Below are positions 24,733 to 33,325 of a stretch of DNA of 49,454 bases, piece by piece; the first letter of the stretch is position 1; each line of letters opens with the position of its first letter. The notes under the pieces were generated by a model. That model made no database searches. It saw only the letters and a list, made by a program, of their open reading frames with translations, and was not told the origin of the DNA. The position numbers were made by a program, and so were the translations under genes. Source of the stretch: Trebonia sp035571275 (GTDB taxonomy: Bacteria; Actinomycetota; Actinomycetes; Streptosporangiales; Streptosporangiaceae); contig DATMKQ010000265.1 of the NCBI GenBank assembly GCA_035571275.1, positions 1 through 49,454 on the forward strand, read 5' to 3'.

Positions 24733-24745
24733 GGGGCGCGGCCCC
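24733..24745. terminator. Short bidirectional hairpin between convergent genes
   Basis: GGGGC-GCG-GCCCC forms a 5-bp all-GC stem in the 22-bp gap between the ROK gene and the aldehyde dehydrogenase gene. There is no T-tract, as often in actinobacteria. Confidence 0.35.
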
Positions 24746-24752
24746 CGCGAGC

Positions 24753-26243
24753 TCAGCGGAACGACGGGAGGAAGACCGACTTCGTGGTCAGGTAGGCCTC
24801 CATGCCCTCCGGGCCGTACGCGATGCCCTGGCCGCTGGCGCCGCGGCCGCCCCACGGCGAGCCGATGTCGGGCTCGTACAGGTTGACTCCGAACGTTCCG
24901 ACGCGGGTCCGGCGGGCGATGTCGAGCCCGCGCTGGGGGTCGCCGGTCCAGACGGTCGCGGCGAGCCCGAACCCGTCGTTGGCCAGCGCGACCGCCTCCG
25001 CCTCGCCCGAGTACCTGATCACTGTGGCCACCGGACCGCAGATCTCCTCCTGGGCGATCGGCATCGAGGGCGTCACGTCGGCGAGGACGGTCGGCTCGTA
25101 GAAGTACCCGCGCACCGGCGAGGCGGGCCGTCGACCGCCGGAGACGACGCGCGCGCCGGAGGTCACGCCCGCGCGGACCCGGCCCTCCACGTCGGAGCGG
25201 CGCCGGGATGAGGCCAGCGGCCCCATCGTGGTGGACTCGGCGAGCGGGTCGCCGACCACCAGGGCGCTCGCCTGGGAGATCATCGCCTCCAGCGCTTCGT
25301 CGTACATCTTCTCGGGCACCAGCACCCGGGACATCGCGAAGCAGGTCTGCCCGGAGTTGCCGAAGCACAGCGAGCCCAGGCTCGCCGTCGCCTTACTCAG
25401 GTCGGCGTCGTCGAGGATGATCGCGGCGGACTGGCCGCCGAGTTCGAGGCTGGCTGGCTTGAGCTCCGCCCCGCAGATGGACGCGATCCAGCGGCCCTGC
25501 TTGGCCGGCCCGGCGAACGCGACCCGGTCCACACCAGGGTGCCTGGCCAGCATGCCGGCCGTCTGGTGTGTTCCCGTGACGAGGTTGAACACGCCCGGCG
25601 GGAAGTCAGCCGCCTCGAACGCCTCGGCCAGGATGTACGCCGACAGCGACGTCGCGGCCGCGGGCTTGAGCACGATCGTGCACCCGGCGGCCAGCGCCGG
25701 CGCGAGCTGGCAGAACGCCAGCATGATCGGGTAGTTCCAGCTGGTGATCACCGCGGCGACCCCGGCCGGCTCGCGGCGCACCACGGTCCGGCCCGTGAAG
25801 CTGACCGCGGTCCTGGTCTCCTCGGTGTCGAGGGAACGCGCGAGCTTCGCGTAGTACCGCAGGATCGAGCACGGGGCGGCGGCGTTGTGCAGCCTGGAGT
25901 AAGCGATGGGCATGCCCATCTCGGCCGTCACGAGACGGGCGGCTTCCTCGGTGCGCGCTTCGAGCGCGCCCGCCAGCCGCTCGAGCGCGTCCGCGCGCTC
26001 ATCGGGGGAGCAGGCCGCCCAGTGGCCGTCGTCGAACGCCCGTCGGGCGGACCGCACGGCCCGGTCGACGTCCACGCCAACCGCCGACGGGACGGCACCA
26101 ACGACCTCTTCCGTGGCCGGATTGACGATGGTGATCACGTCTGGAGATGCGGACCCGACCAGTCGGCCCCCCGCGTAGATATCGCGGTACTCGAGCAACG
26201 GCGGCCCCTTTCGCTCGGAAAGTGCCTGTTTATTTTCGATCAT
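24753..26243 (-). CDS. NAD(P)-dependent aldehyde dehydrogenase
   Basis: A 496-residue ALDH-superfamily enzyme oxidising an aldehyde to its acid. Seen are Asn170 (TSWNYP), Lys193 (VLKPA), catalytic base Glu267 (LELGGQS) and nucleophile Cys301 (GNSGQTCFA). The usual FTGS motif is FAGPAKQG. It resembles betaine/aryl aldehyde dehydrogenases but the substrate is not readable. Its ATG overlaps the stop of the small zinc-knuckle gene (ATGA), so the two are translationally coupled. The PucR and methyltransferase genes lie divergently upstream, suggesting a shared pathway. Confidence 0.93.
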   Translation of the reverse strand: MIENKQALSERKGPPLLEYRDIYAGGRLVGSASPDVITIVNPATEEVVGAVPSAVGVDVDRAVRSARRAFDDGHWAACSPDERADALERLAGALEARTEEAARLVTAEMGMPIAYSRLHNAAAPCSILRYYAKLARSLDTEETRTAVSFTGRTVVRREPAGVAAVITSWNYPIMLAFCQLAPALAAGCTIVLKPAAATSLSAYILAEAFEAADFPPGVFNLVTGTHQTAGMLARHPGVDRVAFAGPAKQGRWIASICGAELKPASLELGGQSAAIILDDADLSKATASLGSLCFGNSGQTCFAMSRVLVPEKMYDEALEAMISQASALVVGDPLAESTTMGPLASSRRRSDVEGRVRAGVTSGARVVSGGRRPASPVRGYFYEPTVLADVTPSMPIAQEEICGPVATVIRYSGEAEAVALANDGFGLAATVWTGDPQRGLDIARRTRVGTFGVNLYEPDIGSPWGGRGASGQGIAYGPEGMEAYLTTKSVFLPSFR

Positions 26244-26491
26244 GAAAACTGTATGTCAAGTCTCTGTAACATAACGATCGTACGTAACGTACCGATGCCC
26301 GCGCGTAGCCGGGCGACCGTCTCTTGCAGCAGCCTGACCTCCCGCCGCAGGTCAGCCTCGCGGGCTCCGGCGTCCTGCGCCAGTTGGCTCAGCCTGGCCA
26401 CCTCCTGGTACAGCGCGTCCAGAGCCGCGCTCGAACCGCCCTGAATCGCGCCGCAGTGCGCGCAGCGGGTGATGATGATGGGTTCGGACAT
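26240..26491 (-). CDS. Small zinc-knuckle/coiled-coil protein coupled to ALDH
   Basis: An 83-residue protein, too short to be obvious inside its longer frame. ATG 26491 follows GGAGAG. Residues 1-20 carry a single CxxC (TRCAHCGAIQGG), and residues 25-70 form an amphipathic, probably coiled-coil helix (LYQEVARLSQLAQ, VRLLQETVARLRAG). A half zinc ribbon completed by dimerisation is plausible. No known family comes to mind. The 4-bp overlap with the dehydrogenase start implies near-equal synthesis, so it may be a partner or a co-regulated small regulator. Confidence 0.65.
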   Translation of the reverse strand: MSEPIIITRCAHCGAIQGGSSAALDALYQEVARLSQLAQDAGAREADLRREVRLLQETVARLRAGIGTLRTIVMLQRLDIQFS

Positions 26492-26658
26492 GCTGGCTCT
26501 CCAAATCATCCAGAGAGTGTCACGAGGTGGCGTTCCGGGCATCGTGGTCCGCCCCAAAGCCGTCCGCCTTGGGGCTGTGGCCGGCCACAGCCCGCGTGGC
26601 CTTGTCGCATCAACTTGCATGTAACGGCTTTTCCCAGGTCTACAACAGTGGTAAAGAT

Positions 26659-26682
26659 GCTTTTGTGGGGTCCCACAAAAGC
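26659..26682. promoter_or_regulatory. 24-bp palindrome between the ALDH and PucR operons
   Basis: GCTTTTGTGGG (26659-26669), centre GT, and CCCACAAAAGC (26672-26682) are perfect 11-bp arms. The site lies in the divergent gap, 34 bp before the pucR start and about 170 bp from the small-gene start. A -10-like TATAGT follows at 26701-26706. A two-base centre favours a protein-binding operator over an RNA hairpin; PucR is the obvious candidate (inference). Confidence 0.7.
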
Positions 26683-26715
26683 GAAGATGACACAACGTCG
26701 TATAGTGCAGTGACC

Positions 26716-28044
26716 ATGCCGGACACGATCCAAGCCGCCAGCCGGCTCGCGACAGCGCCGACTACCAGGGAGAGCCCCCGGGACGTCGACAAGGAGAACG
26801 CCGTCCTGCGTGAGCTCGTGACCGTGTACCGGCACCTGTCGGGTCTTGCCATGCAGGACGCCGACCTGGCCGGAGTCGTCCAGCTCATCTCCGAGCGCGC
26901 GTCCGCCACCGTCGCGGTCGTCAGCCAGCTCATGGACGTGCTCACCGCCTCCTCGCCCGGCCTTCCCCCCGAGAAGGCCGCCGCCCTGGTGCGGGACCAT
27001 GTCGTCCACCCGCGGCTCGGCCAGGTGCTGCGCGCCTCCCGGCTCAGCCAGCGCGCCCTGCGGCTGCCGAATGTCGGCGGGGTTCCCGCCATCATCGTCG
27101 CGCCGATCCTGGTCGGCGATGAGGTGCCGTCGTACCTGATCACCCTCGACCCGGCGGAGGAATCCTTCGGCGAGGACATGAGCCTGCTGGTGACCGAGCA
27201 CGCCGCGACGATCTGCGGCGTGATCCTCGGCCGCGAGCGCGTCGTCGCCGCCGCGGCCCGGCGGGTGCGCGACGATCTCGTCGAGGGCCTGCTGCTCGGC
27301 CGGGGCCGGGACGCCGGGGACGCGGCCCGGTGGGCAGCGCACCTCGGGTACGACTCCGCCCGCCAGCACAACGTGGCGGCCATCGCCTTCGAGCTCCCGC
27401 CGCCGTCTCGCGCCGCGGACGCCGAGGCGCTACGGCAGCGGATCAGGGAGAGCATCGAGCACTTCATGACGACCCGGGCGCCGGAGGCGATCGTCTCCGC
27501 GCGCGAGTCCGAGGTGGTCGTGGTGGCCGCCGCCTCGCCCGACCCGCGCAAGCTCGGTCAGGCGTGCCTGACCCGGCTCGGCGAGCTGTTCCCCGGCGCG
27601 AAGGTCGTCATCGGCATCGGCGGTCCCTGCCGCGACCCGGAGGAGATCACCGGGTCCTACGACCAGGCGCACCGCACCACGCAGACGCTGTGGCGGCTCG
27701 GCCGCACCGGCGCCGTGGCCGCGTTCGAGGACCTGGGCATCCACCGGCTGCTGCTGCAGGTGCCCGACCTGGGCGAGCTGCGGTCGTTCGCCGCGGAAGT
27801 GCTCGGAAAGCTCAGCGAGCATGAACACGAGCACAAGTCGGAGTACCTGTCGACGCTCGCCTGTTACTTCAGGGAGAACAACAGCCCGCAGCGGGCATCG
27901 CGGCTGTTGCACGTGCACCCGAACACGGTGGCCTACCGGATCAAGCGGATCGAGGAGATCACCGGGCTGCGGCTCGACAACTACAGGGACCGGCTGATCG
28001 CTCAGGTCGCGCTCGAGATCCTCGACGCCCTGCCGGAGGCATAG
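26716..28044 (+). CDS. PucR-family transcriptional regulator
   Basis: A 442-residue protein from ATG 26716; the open frame extends to 26527 but covers the palindrome and lacks a ribosome site. A GAF/sensor-like N-terminal domain spans about 30-190, a central GGDEF-like/CdaR domain follows, and the C-terminal PucR HTH is clear (LACYFRENNSPQRASRLLHV, then HPNTVAYRIKRIEEITGL). PucR relatives respond to purine catabolites or other small metabolites. It is 27 bases upstream of the methyltransferase gene on the same strand and divergent from the dehydrogenase, so both are likely targets. Confidence 0.9.
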   Translation: MPDTIQAASRLATAPTTRESPRDVDKENAVLRELVTVYRHLSGLAMQDADLAGVVQLISERASATVAVVSQLMDVLTASSPGLPPEKAAALVRDHVVHPRLGQVLRASRLSQRALRLPNVGGVPAIIVAPILVGDEVPSYLITLDPAEESFGEDMSLLVTEHAATICGVILGRERVVAAAARRVRDDLVEGLLLGRGRDAGDAARWAAHLGYDSARQHNVAAIAFELPPPSRAADAEALRQRIRESIEHFMTTRAPEAIVSARESEVVVVAAASPDPRKLGQACLTRLGELFPGAKVVIGIGGPCRDPEEITGSYDQAHRTTQTLWRLGRTGAVAAFEDLGIHRLLLQVPDLGELRSFAAEVLGKLSEHEHEHKSEYLSTLACYFRENNSPQRASRLLHVHPNTVAYRIKRIEEITGLRLDNYRDRLIAQVALEILDALPEA

Positions 28045-28071
28045 TAGAAATGAACCGCGGGGGAGGCGTAG

Positions 28072-29994
28072 ATGAGTAAGGGTCCTCGTTCCGCCGTGAC
28101 GACGGCGAGTAAGCTGCTGTCCGGTCAGCGGATTCTGGTCTGCGACGGCGCGATGGGTACCATGCTGCACGCGGCCGGCGCCGCGCTCGACCGGTCGCTG
28201 CCCGAGCTGAACCTGTCCGACCCGGGCCTCGTGGAGACCATCCACGACAGCTACCTGAGCGCGGGCGCGGACATCATCCAGACCAACACGTTCGGCGCCA
28301 ACCGGCTTTGGCTCGGCGACCACGGCTTCCCCGACAAGGTGGACGAGATCAACCGGGCCGGGGTGCGCCTGGCTCGCGCCGTGTCGCAGCGCTCGGACCG
28401 CCGGGTGCTTGTCGCCGGCTCGGTGTCGCCCGCGGTGACGGCGCTGCAGCGCCGCCGGGTCGGGTCCGCGGAACGGATGGAGGTGCTGCGCGAGCAGATC
28501 CTCGCGCTGGTCGCGGACAAGGGCGTCGAGCTGTTGATCCTCGAGACGTTCGGCTACCTGGACGAGCTCGTCGAGGCGGTGTCGGTGGCCGCCTCGGTGA
28601 CCGACGTGCCGCTGATCGCGCAGGCCACGTTCGCCGACGACGCCCACACGCTGGGCGGCGAGACCCCGCGCGAGGTCGCCTCCGTGCTGAGCTCCATGCC
28701 GATCGCGATGCTCGGCACGAACTGCACGGTCGGCCCGCAACGCATGCTCGTCGTGGCCGAGGACCTCGTCCGTTACTCGGATGTGCCGGTCAGCGCCCAG
28801 CCCAACGCCGGGCAGCCGCGCCGGGTCGGCGCGCGCTCGTTCGAGTTCAGCATCGACGGCGGGTACTTCGCCAGGTACCTCGGCCGGTTCGCCGACGCCG
28901 GGGTGACGCTGGTGGGCGGCTGCTGCGGCACCACCCCGACGCACATCCGCGCCGCCACCGCCGAACAGGTGCGAACCAGGTCCGGCCTGGACACGGAGGC
29001 GGCCGCCGCGACGCGGGGCCGGGCGAAGACGAAGACGGCGGCCGCGGGCGCCGCGCAGTACCGGGGCCAGCCGAGCCACCCCGGCGTCCCGGGCGATCCG
29101 GCGCAGACCCCCGAGGCGAGCCTGGCCGAGCAGCTATCCGTGGGCCGGTTCGTGGTGGCGGCCGCGATCACCCCGCCGTCCAACGGCTGGGCGGGCGACG
29201 CCGACGAGGCGGCGGCGGTGCTCCAGTCGCACGGCGTCGGGCTGATCGCCGTGCAGCCGCGCGAGAACGCGCGCACGCACATGGACTCCCTGAACCTGGC
29301 GCTGCAGCTGCAGATGCGGGTCGGCGTCGAGACGATCGCCACAGTGACGACGTGGGACAAGACGATCATGTCGCTGCAGGCGGACCTGCTCGGCGCGCAC
29401 GCGCTCGGCATCAGGTCCGTGGTGTCCACGACGGGCAGCCCGCCGGTGTTCGGCGACTACCCCGCGGTGGACGGTACCTGGGAGGTGGACTCCGTCGGGC
29501 TGACCGCGCTGCTCGCGGGGCTGAACGCCGGGCGTGACTCCAACGGCCTCGCGCTGACCACCAGGACCTCGTTCTGCATTGGGGCGCGCGTCAACCCGGG
29601 TGCGCGCGATCAGGTCGCCGAGATCGCCCGCGCGCACGCGAAGATCCGGGCCGGCGCGCGGTTCCTGATCAGCCGCCCGGTCTATGAGCTGGACTCGCTG
29701 ACCCGGCTGATCGAGGCGCTGGAGGGGACCGGCATTCCGGTGCTGCTGTCGGTCAACCCGCTGCGGTCCTTCGAGGACGCCGACTACCTGGCGCACGAGG
29801 TGCCAGGCGTCACGATCCCGCAGACGACCCTGGACGTGCTGGAGAAGGCGGGCCGCGGCGCCGCCCGCGCGGCCGGCCTCGAGCTCACCGCGGGCCTGCT
29901 GGCGAAGGCCAGGCCGCTGGTCAGCGGCGTGCTGCTCACCGCGCCCGACGACGACGCGACCGCCTTGATCCCGCTGCTAGACGCCCTGAGCTGA
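28072..29994 (+). CDS. Fused homocysteine S-methyltransferase / methylenetetrahydrofolate reductase
   Basis: A 640-residue two-domain enzyme similar to Bacillus YitJ. Residues 15-300 are a zinc homocysteine S-methyltransferase: Cys218 (GTNCTVG) and Cys284/Cys285 (VGGCCGTTPTHI) bind zinc, and DGAMGT lies at the N-terminus. A linker (300-350) leads to a MetF-like flavin TIM barrel (about 350-640). The protein would transfer a methyl group to homocysteine and reduce methylene-THF. The first-domain methyl donor may be S-methylmethionine or another small methyl compound. GGGGGAGG precedes the ATG. No cobalamin domain is present. Confidence 0.9.
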   Translation: MSKGPRSAVTTASKLLSGQRILVCDGAMGTMLHAAGAALDRSLPELNLSDPGLVETIHDSYLSAGADIIQTNTFGANRLWLGDHGFPDKVDEINRAGVRLARAVSQRSDRRVLVAGSVSPAVTALQRRRVGSAERMEVLREQILALVADKGVELLILETFGYLDELVEAVSVAASVTDVPLIAQATFADDAHTLGGETPREVASVLSSMPIAMLGTNCTVGPQRMLVVAEDLVRYSDVPVSAQPNAGQPRRVGARSFEFSIDGGYFARYLGRFADAGVTLVGGCCGTTPTHIRAATAEQVRTRSGLDTEAAAATRGRAKTKTAAAGAAQYRGQPSHPGVPGDPAQTPEASLAEQLSVGRFVVAAAITPPSNGWAGDADEAAAVLQSHGVGLIAVQPRENARTHMDSLNLALQLQMRVGVETIATVTTWDKTIMSLQADLLGAHALGIRSVVSTTGSPPVFGDYPAVDGTWEVDSVGLTALLAGLNAGRDSNGLALTTRTSFCIGARVNPGARDQVAEIARAHAKIRAGARFLISRPVYELDSLTRLIEALEGTGIPVLLSVNPLRSFEDADYLAHEVPGVTIPQTTLDVLEKAGRGAARAAGLELTAGLLAKARPLVSGVLLTAPDDDATALIPLLDALS

Positions 29995-30048
29995 CCATTC
30001 CCTTACCGGATCGAGTGCCGGCGGCGCATCAACACCCGGGCACGTGGC

Positions 30049-31656
30049 ATGCTTACCGACGTGGCAGGCAACGAGGGCGACGAAGCCAGGAAGGGCCAGA
30101 CGAGCCGCAGGGCCTTCATGGGCCTGGCCGCGGCTGGCGTGGCCAGCGTCGCCGCCGGGTGCACTGGGGTCACGGCCTCGCAGCCGCAGCCGAAGGCGGT
30201 CCGGGCGACCCGGTCGTGGCGTCCTCCGGTCGCCGAGAACTCGCTGCCAGGCGACCCGAACTGGGCCATCAGCAACCTGGGCGGCGAGCACGCCATCGAG
30301 GGATACACCGGCAAAACGAGCGTACTGACGGGCGAGTCGTTCCCGCTGTTCGTGTCGACCGAATCCACCGGCTTCAGCGTGACCGCGTTCCGGCTCGGCT
30401 GGTACCAGGGCACCGGGGCGCGCAAGGTCTGGACGTCCAAGACCCTGCGCGGCGGTCAGCAGAGGAGCGCGAGCGTCCTGCCGCCCACCAACACCGTACA
30501 GACGGACTGGGACCCGGTGATCGAGGTCCCCACACACGACTGGCCCGCCGGCGGATACCTGCTCAGGCTCGACGCCGACTCGGGCGCGCAGCGCTACGTA
30601 CCGGTCACCGTCAGGTCGGCGAGCTGCGCCGGCGCGATCGTGCTGAAGAGCTGCGTGCAGACCTGGCAGGCCTACAACCTGTGGGGCGGCTACGACCTGT
30701 ACAAGGACGCCGCGGGCGTGTATGCGAACCGGTCCCTGGTCGTCAGCCTGGACCGCCCGTACGACATCAACGGCGCCGACTACTTCCTCACCTACGAGCG
30801 CAACATCATCAAGCTCGCCGAGCACATGATCGCCGGACAGGGCCTGAACCTCGCCTACGTGAGCAGCATGGACATCGCCGCCGACCCGCACCTGCTGGAC
30901 GGGGCGAGCGCGCTGGTCTCGATGGGCCACGACGAGTACTGGACGCCGGAAGAGCGCGCCAACGTCACCGCCGCCAGGAACAGCGGGGTGAACCTGGCGT
31001 TCATGGGCGCCAACGCGTGCTTCCGCCGCACCCGGCTGCAGTCGAGCCCGCTCGGGTCGGCGCGGCAGGTCGTCTGCTACAAGACCGACTACACGCAGGA
31101 CCCCGAGTACGGCAAGGACCCGGCGGAGGTCACCAGCGACTGGCGCGAGCCGCCACTTTCCGACCCGGAGTCCTCGCTCATCGGCACGATCTACGAGGGG
31201 TATCCCGCGGACGCGCCCTATGTGGTGTCCAGCCCCGGCAGCTGGGTGTTCAAGGGCACCGGCGTGAGCGAGGGCGCCAGCTTCCCGCACCTGGTGGGGA
31301 TCGAGTACGACCGGGTCAACCCCGCCTACCCGCTGCAACGCCCGATCGAGGTGCTGTCCCACTCGCCGCTGACCTGCCTGGGCGCGAGCAGCTACGGCGA
31401 CTCCGCCTACTACACGCACTCCGGCGGCGCCGGCGTGTTCAACGCGGGCACCTTGCGCTGGGTGGAGGCGATCTACGGCGACCAGCCGCACGGCATCACG
31501 GGCAGCACGCCGGCCTTCGTCATGCGGGCGACGATGAACGTGCTGCGCGCGTTCGCCGACGGCCCCGCCGCGGCCAAGTACCCCGCGCACGACAACCTGG
31601 ATGAGATCCACGAGTACGTCGGCGACCCGATCGGCAACCCGCAAAACCTTCAGTAA
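30049..31656 (+). CDS. Tat-exported lipoprotein with N,N-dimethylformamidase-like domain
   Basis: A 535-residue protein. Its N-terminus has a twin-arginine motif (TSRRAFMGLAAAG) and a lipobox (VAAGC), so it should be folded in the cytoplasm, exported by Tat and lipid-anchored. The mature part matches the pattern of the dimethylformamidase large-subunit C-terminal domain: IVLKSCVQTWQAYNLWGGYDLY, ALVSMGHDEYWTPEERANV, LSHSPLTCLG. DMFases are iron enzymes that split formamides and normally need a small subunit, which is not encoded here. The start is uncertain (ATG 30049 or GTG 30061). The GH13 gene follows after 16 bases. Confidence 0.75.
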   Translation: MLTDVAGNEGDEARKGQTSRRAFMGLAAAGVASVAAGCTGVTASQPQPKAVRATRSWRPPVAENSLPGDPNWAISNLGGEHAIEGYTGKTSVLTGESFPLFVSTESTGFSVTAFRLGWYQGTGARKVWTSKTLRGGQQRSASVLPPTNTVQTDWDPVIEVPTHDWPAGGYLLRLDADSGAQRYVPVTVRSASCAGAIVLKSCVQTWQAYNLWGGYDLYKDAAGVYANRSLVVSLDRPYDINGADYFLTYERNIIKLAEHMIAGQGLNLAYVSSMDIAADPHLLDGASALVSMGHDEYWTPEERANVTAARNSGVNLAFMGANACFRRTRLQSSPLGSARQVVCYKTDYTQDPEYGKDPAEVTSDWREPPLSDPESSLIGTIYEGYPADAPYVVSSPGSWVFKGTGVSEGASFPHLVGIEYDRVNPAYPLQRPIEVLSHSPLTCLGASSYGDSAYYTHSGGAGVFNAGTLRWVEAIYGDQPHGITGSTPAFVMRATMNVLRAFADGPAAAKYPAHDNLDEIHEYVGDPIGNPQNLQ

Positions 31657-31672
31657 AAGGCCACAGATTTCC

Positions 31673-33325
31673 GTGACACCGCCCGCGGCAACCCCGTCCT
31701 GGCTCGCCGACGCTGTCCTGTACCAGGTCTACGTGCAGAGCTTCGCCGACTCCGACGGCGACGGCATCGGCGACCTGGCGGGCGTGACCGAACACCTCGA
31801 CTACCTCACCTGGCTGGGTGTCACCACGGTCTGGCTCTCGCCGTGCTTCGTCTCGCCGTTTGGCGACGCCGGCTACGACATCGCCGACTACCGCACCGTC
31901 GCGCCCCGCTACGGCACCAACGACGACCTGGCCAGGCTCGTCGACCAGGCCGGCCGCCGGGGCATCCGGGTGCTGCTCGACCTCGTCCCCGGGCACACCT
32001 CGGACCAGCATCCATGGTTCACCCGCGCCGCCGCCGACCCGGCCGACCACCGCTACATCTGGGCCGCGGACGGGGTGCCTTTCGGCTTCGTGCCCTCCCC
32101 AGGGACCAGGTCCGGCGGGTACCTGCCGAACTTCTTCGCCTTCCAGCCGGCGCTCAACTACGGCTACGCGCGGCCCGACCCGGGCCAGCCGTGGCGCCAG
32201 CCGCCCGACGCCGAAGGCCCGCGGGCCAACCACGCGGCGCTGCGAGACATCATGGGCCACTGGCTTGGCCTCGGCGTGGCCGGCTTCCGCGTCGACATGG
32301 CCGCCTCCCTGGTCAAGGACGATCCCGGATACGCGGAAACCGGCAAGCTGTGGGCCGGGATGCGGACCTGGCTCGTTCGGGACCACCCTGGCGCGGTCAT
32401 CATCTCCGAATGGGGCGACCCCGCCGTCGCCGTCACCGCGGGGTTCGACGCGGACTTCTTCCTCCAGTTCGGCGGGCCGGCCGACGGGCTGCCGCTGCGG
32501 TCGCTGTGGAACAACCGGGAAGGCACCGACGAGGATCGGTGGGGGTCGGTCGCGCCGTATTTCGACGCCGCGGGCCGGGGCACGGCACGCACGTTCGCCG
32601 ATGCCTACGCCGCGGCGGCCGGCGCCGCCGGGGGAGCGGGCCGGATCATCGTGCCCACCGCCAACCACGACTTCGCCCGGCTGCGCTGCGGCACGCGCGC
32701 CGCCGGGCAGCTGCCGGCCGCCTTCGCCTTCCTGTTCACCTGGCCCGCCATCCCCGCGCTGTACTACGGCGAGGAGATCGGCATGCGCTTCGTCCCCGGG
32801 CTCCCCGACGTCGAGGGCAGCGTCCTTGGCCCGCGATACAACCGGGCGGGCTCACGCACCCCCATGCAATGGGAACCCGGTCAGGGCGCGGGCTTCTCGA
32901 CCGCCCCGGCCGAGCGGTTCTACCTGCCGCTCGACCCGGATCCGGCCCGCCCCGACGTCGCCACCCAGCGGGCCGGCGAGCAGTCGCTGCTGCACCTGAT
33001 CCGGGACCTGATAGGGCTCCGCAACGACAACGCTGAGCTCGGCACGGGCCCGGCCGCCACGCTAGAGGTGCTGAACGACGGCTACCCCCTCGCTTACATT
33101 CGCGGCGGCCGGTTCCTCGTCGTCGTCAACCCGTCCGGTCGCACAGAACGCGCCGCGCATTCGCGCCCGCAGCTGGCGACCGCCAAGGCCGTCCTGGGCA
33201 CCGGAGTTTCCGTTTCCGCCGATGAGGTGACCGCGGCGCCGTTCGGCTACGGAATTTTCGCCATGCCCCACTCAGGAGGAGGCGGCGGCCAGCCGCGGCG
33301 CGAGACGCGAGACGCGGTCGGCTAG
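31673..33325 (+). CDS. GH13-family alpha-glucosidase/amylase-like enzyme
   Basis: From GTG 31673 the product is about 550 residues. It is a (beta/alpha)8 GH13 enzyme: YQVYVQSFADSDGDGIGDL (region I neighbourhood), LLDLVPGHTS, nucleophile Asp in GFRVDMAAS, acid/base Glu in IISEWGDP and transition-state Asp in TANHDFAR. It most resembles oligo-1,6-glucosidase/trehalose synthase types. No signal peptide is seen, so it probably acts in the cytoplasm on maltooligosaccharides or trehalose. The codons before 31673 overlap the preceding gene and look out-of-frame. Its last 54 bases overlap the convergent ArsR-ArsC gene. Confidence 0.85.
   Translation: MTPPAATPSWLADAVLYQVYVQSFADSDGDGIGDLAGVTEHLDYLTWLGVTTVWLSPCFVSPFGDAGYDIADYRTVAPRYGTNDDLARLVDQAGRRGIRVLLDLVPGHTSDQHPWFTRAAADPADHRYIWAADGVPFGFVPSPGTRSGGYLPNFFAFQPALNYGYARPDPGQPWRQPPDAEGPRANHAALRDIMGHWLGLGVAGFRVDMAASLVKDDPGYAETGKLWAGMRTWLVRDHPGAVIISEWGDPAVAVTAGFDADFFLQFGGPADGLPLRSLWNNREGTDEDRWGSVAPYFDAAGRGTARTFADAYAAAAGAAGGAGRIIVPTANHDFARLRCGTRAAGQLPAAFAFLFTWPAIPALYYGEEIGMRFVPGLPDVEGSVLGPRYNRAGSRTPMQWEPGQGAGFSTAPAERFYLPLDPDPARPDVATQRAGEQSLLHLIRDLIGLRNDNAELGTGPAATLEVLNDGYPLAYIRGGRFLVVVNPSGRTERAAHSRPQLATAKAVLGTGVSVSADEVTAAPFGYGIFAMPHSGGGGGQPRRETRDAVG

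Noticed and set aside
27430..29079. A 549-codon minus-strand frame opposite pucR and the methyltransferase gene
   Set aside because: Low-complexity shadow spanning two real, motif-bearing genes.
29977..31644. A 555-codon minus-strand frame opposite the dimethylformamidase-like gene
   Set aside because: Composition (Arg/Val/Gly/Asp-rich, no motif) is that of a shadow frame in 70% GC DNA; the plus-strand gene has a Tat signal and domain motifs.
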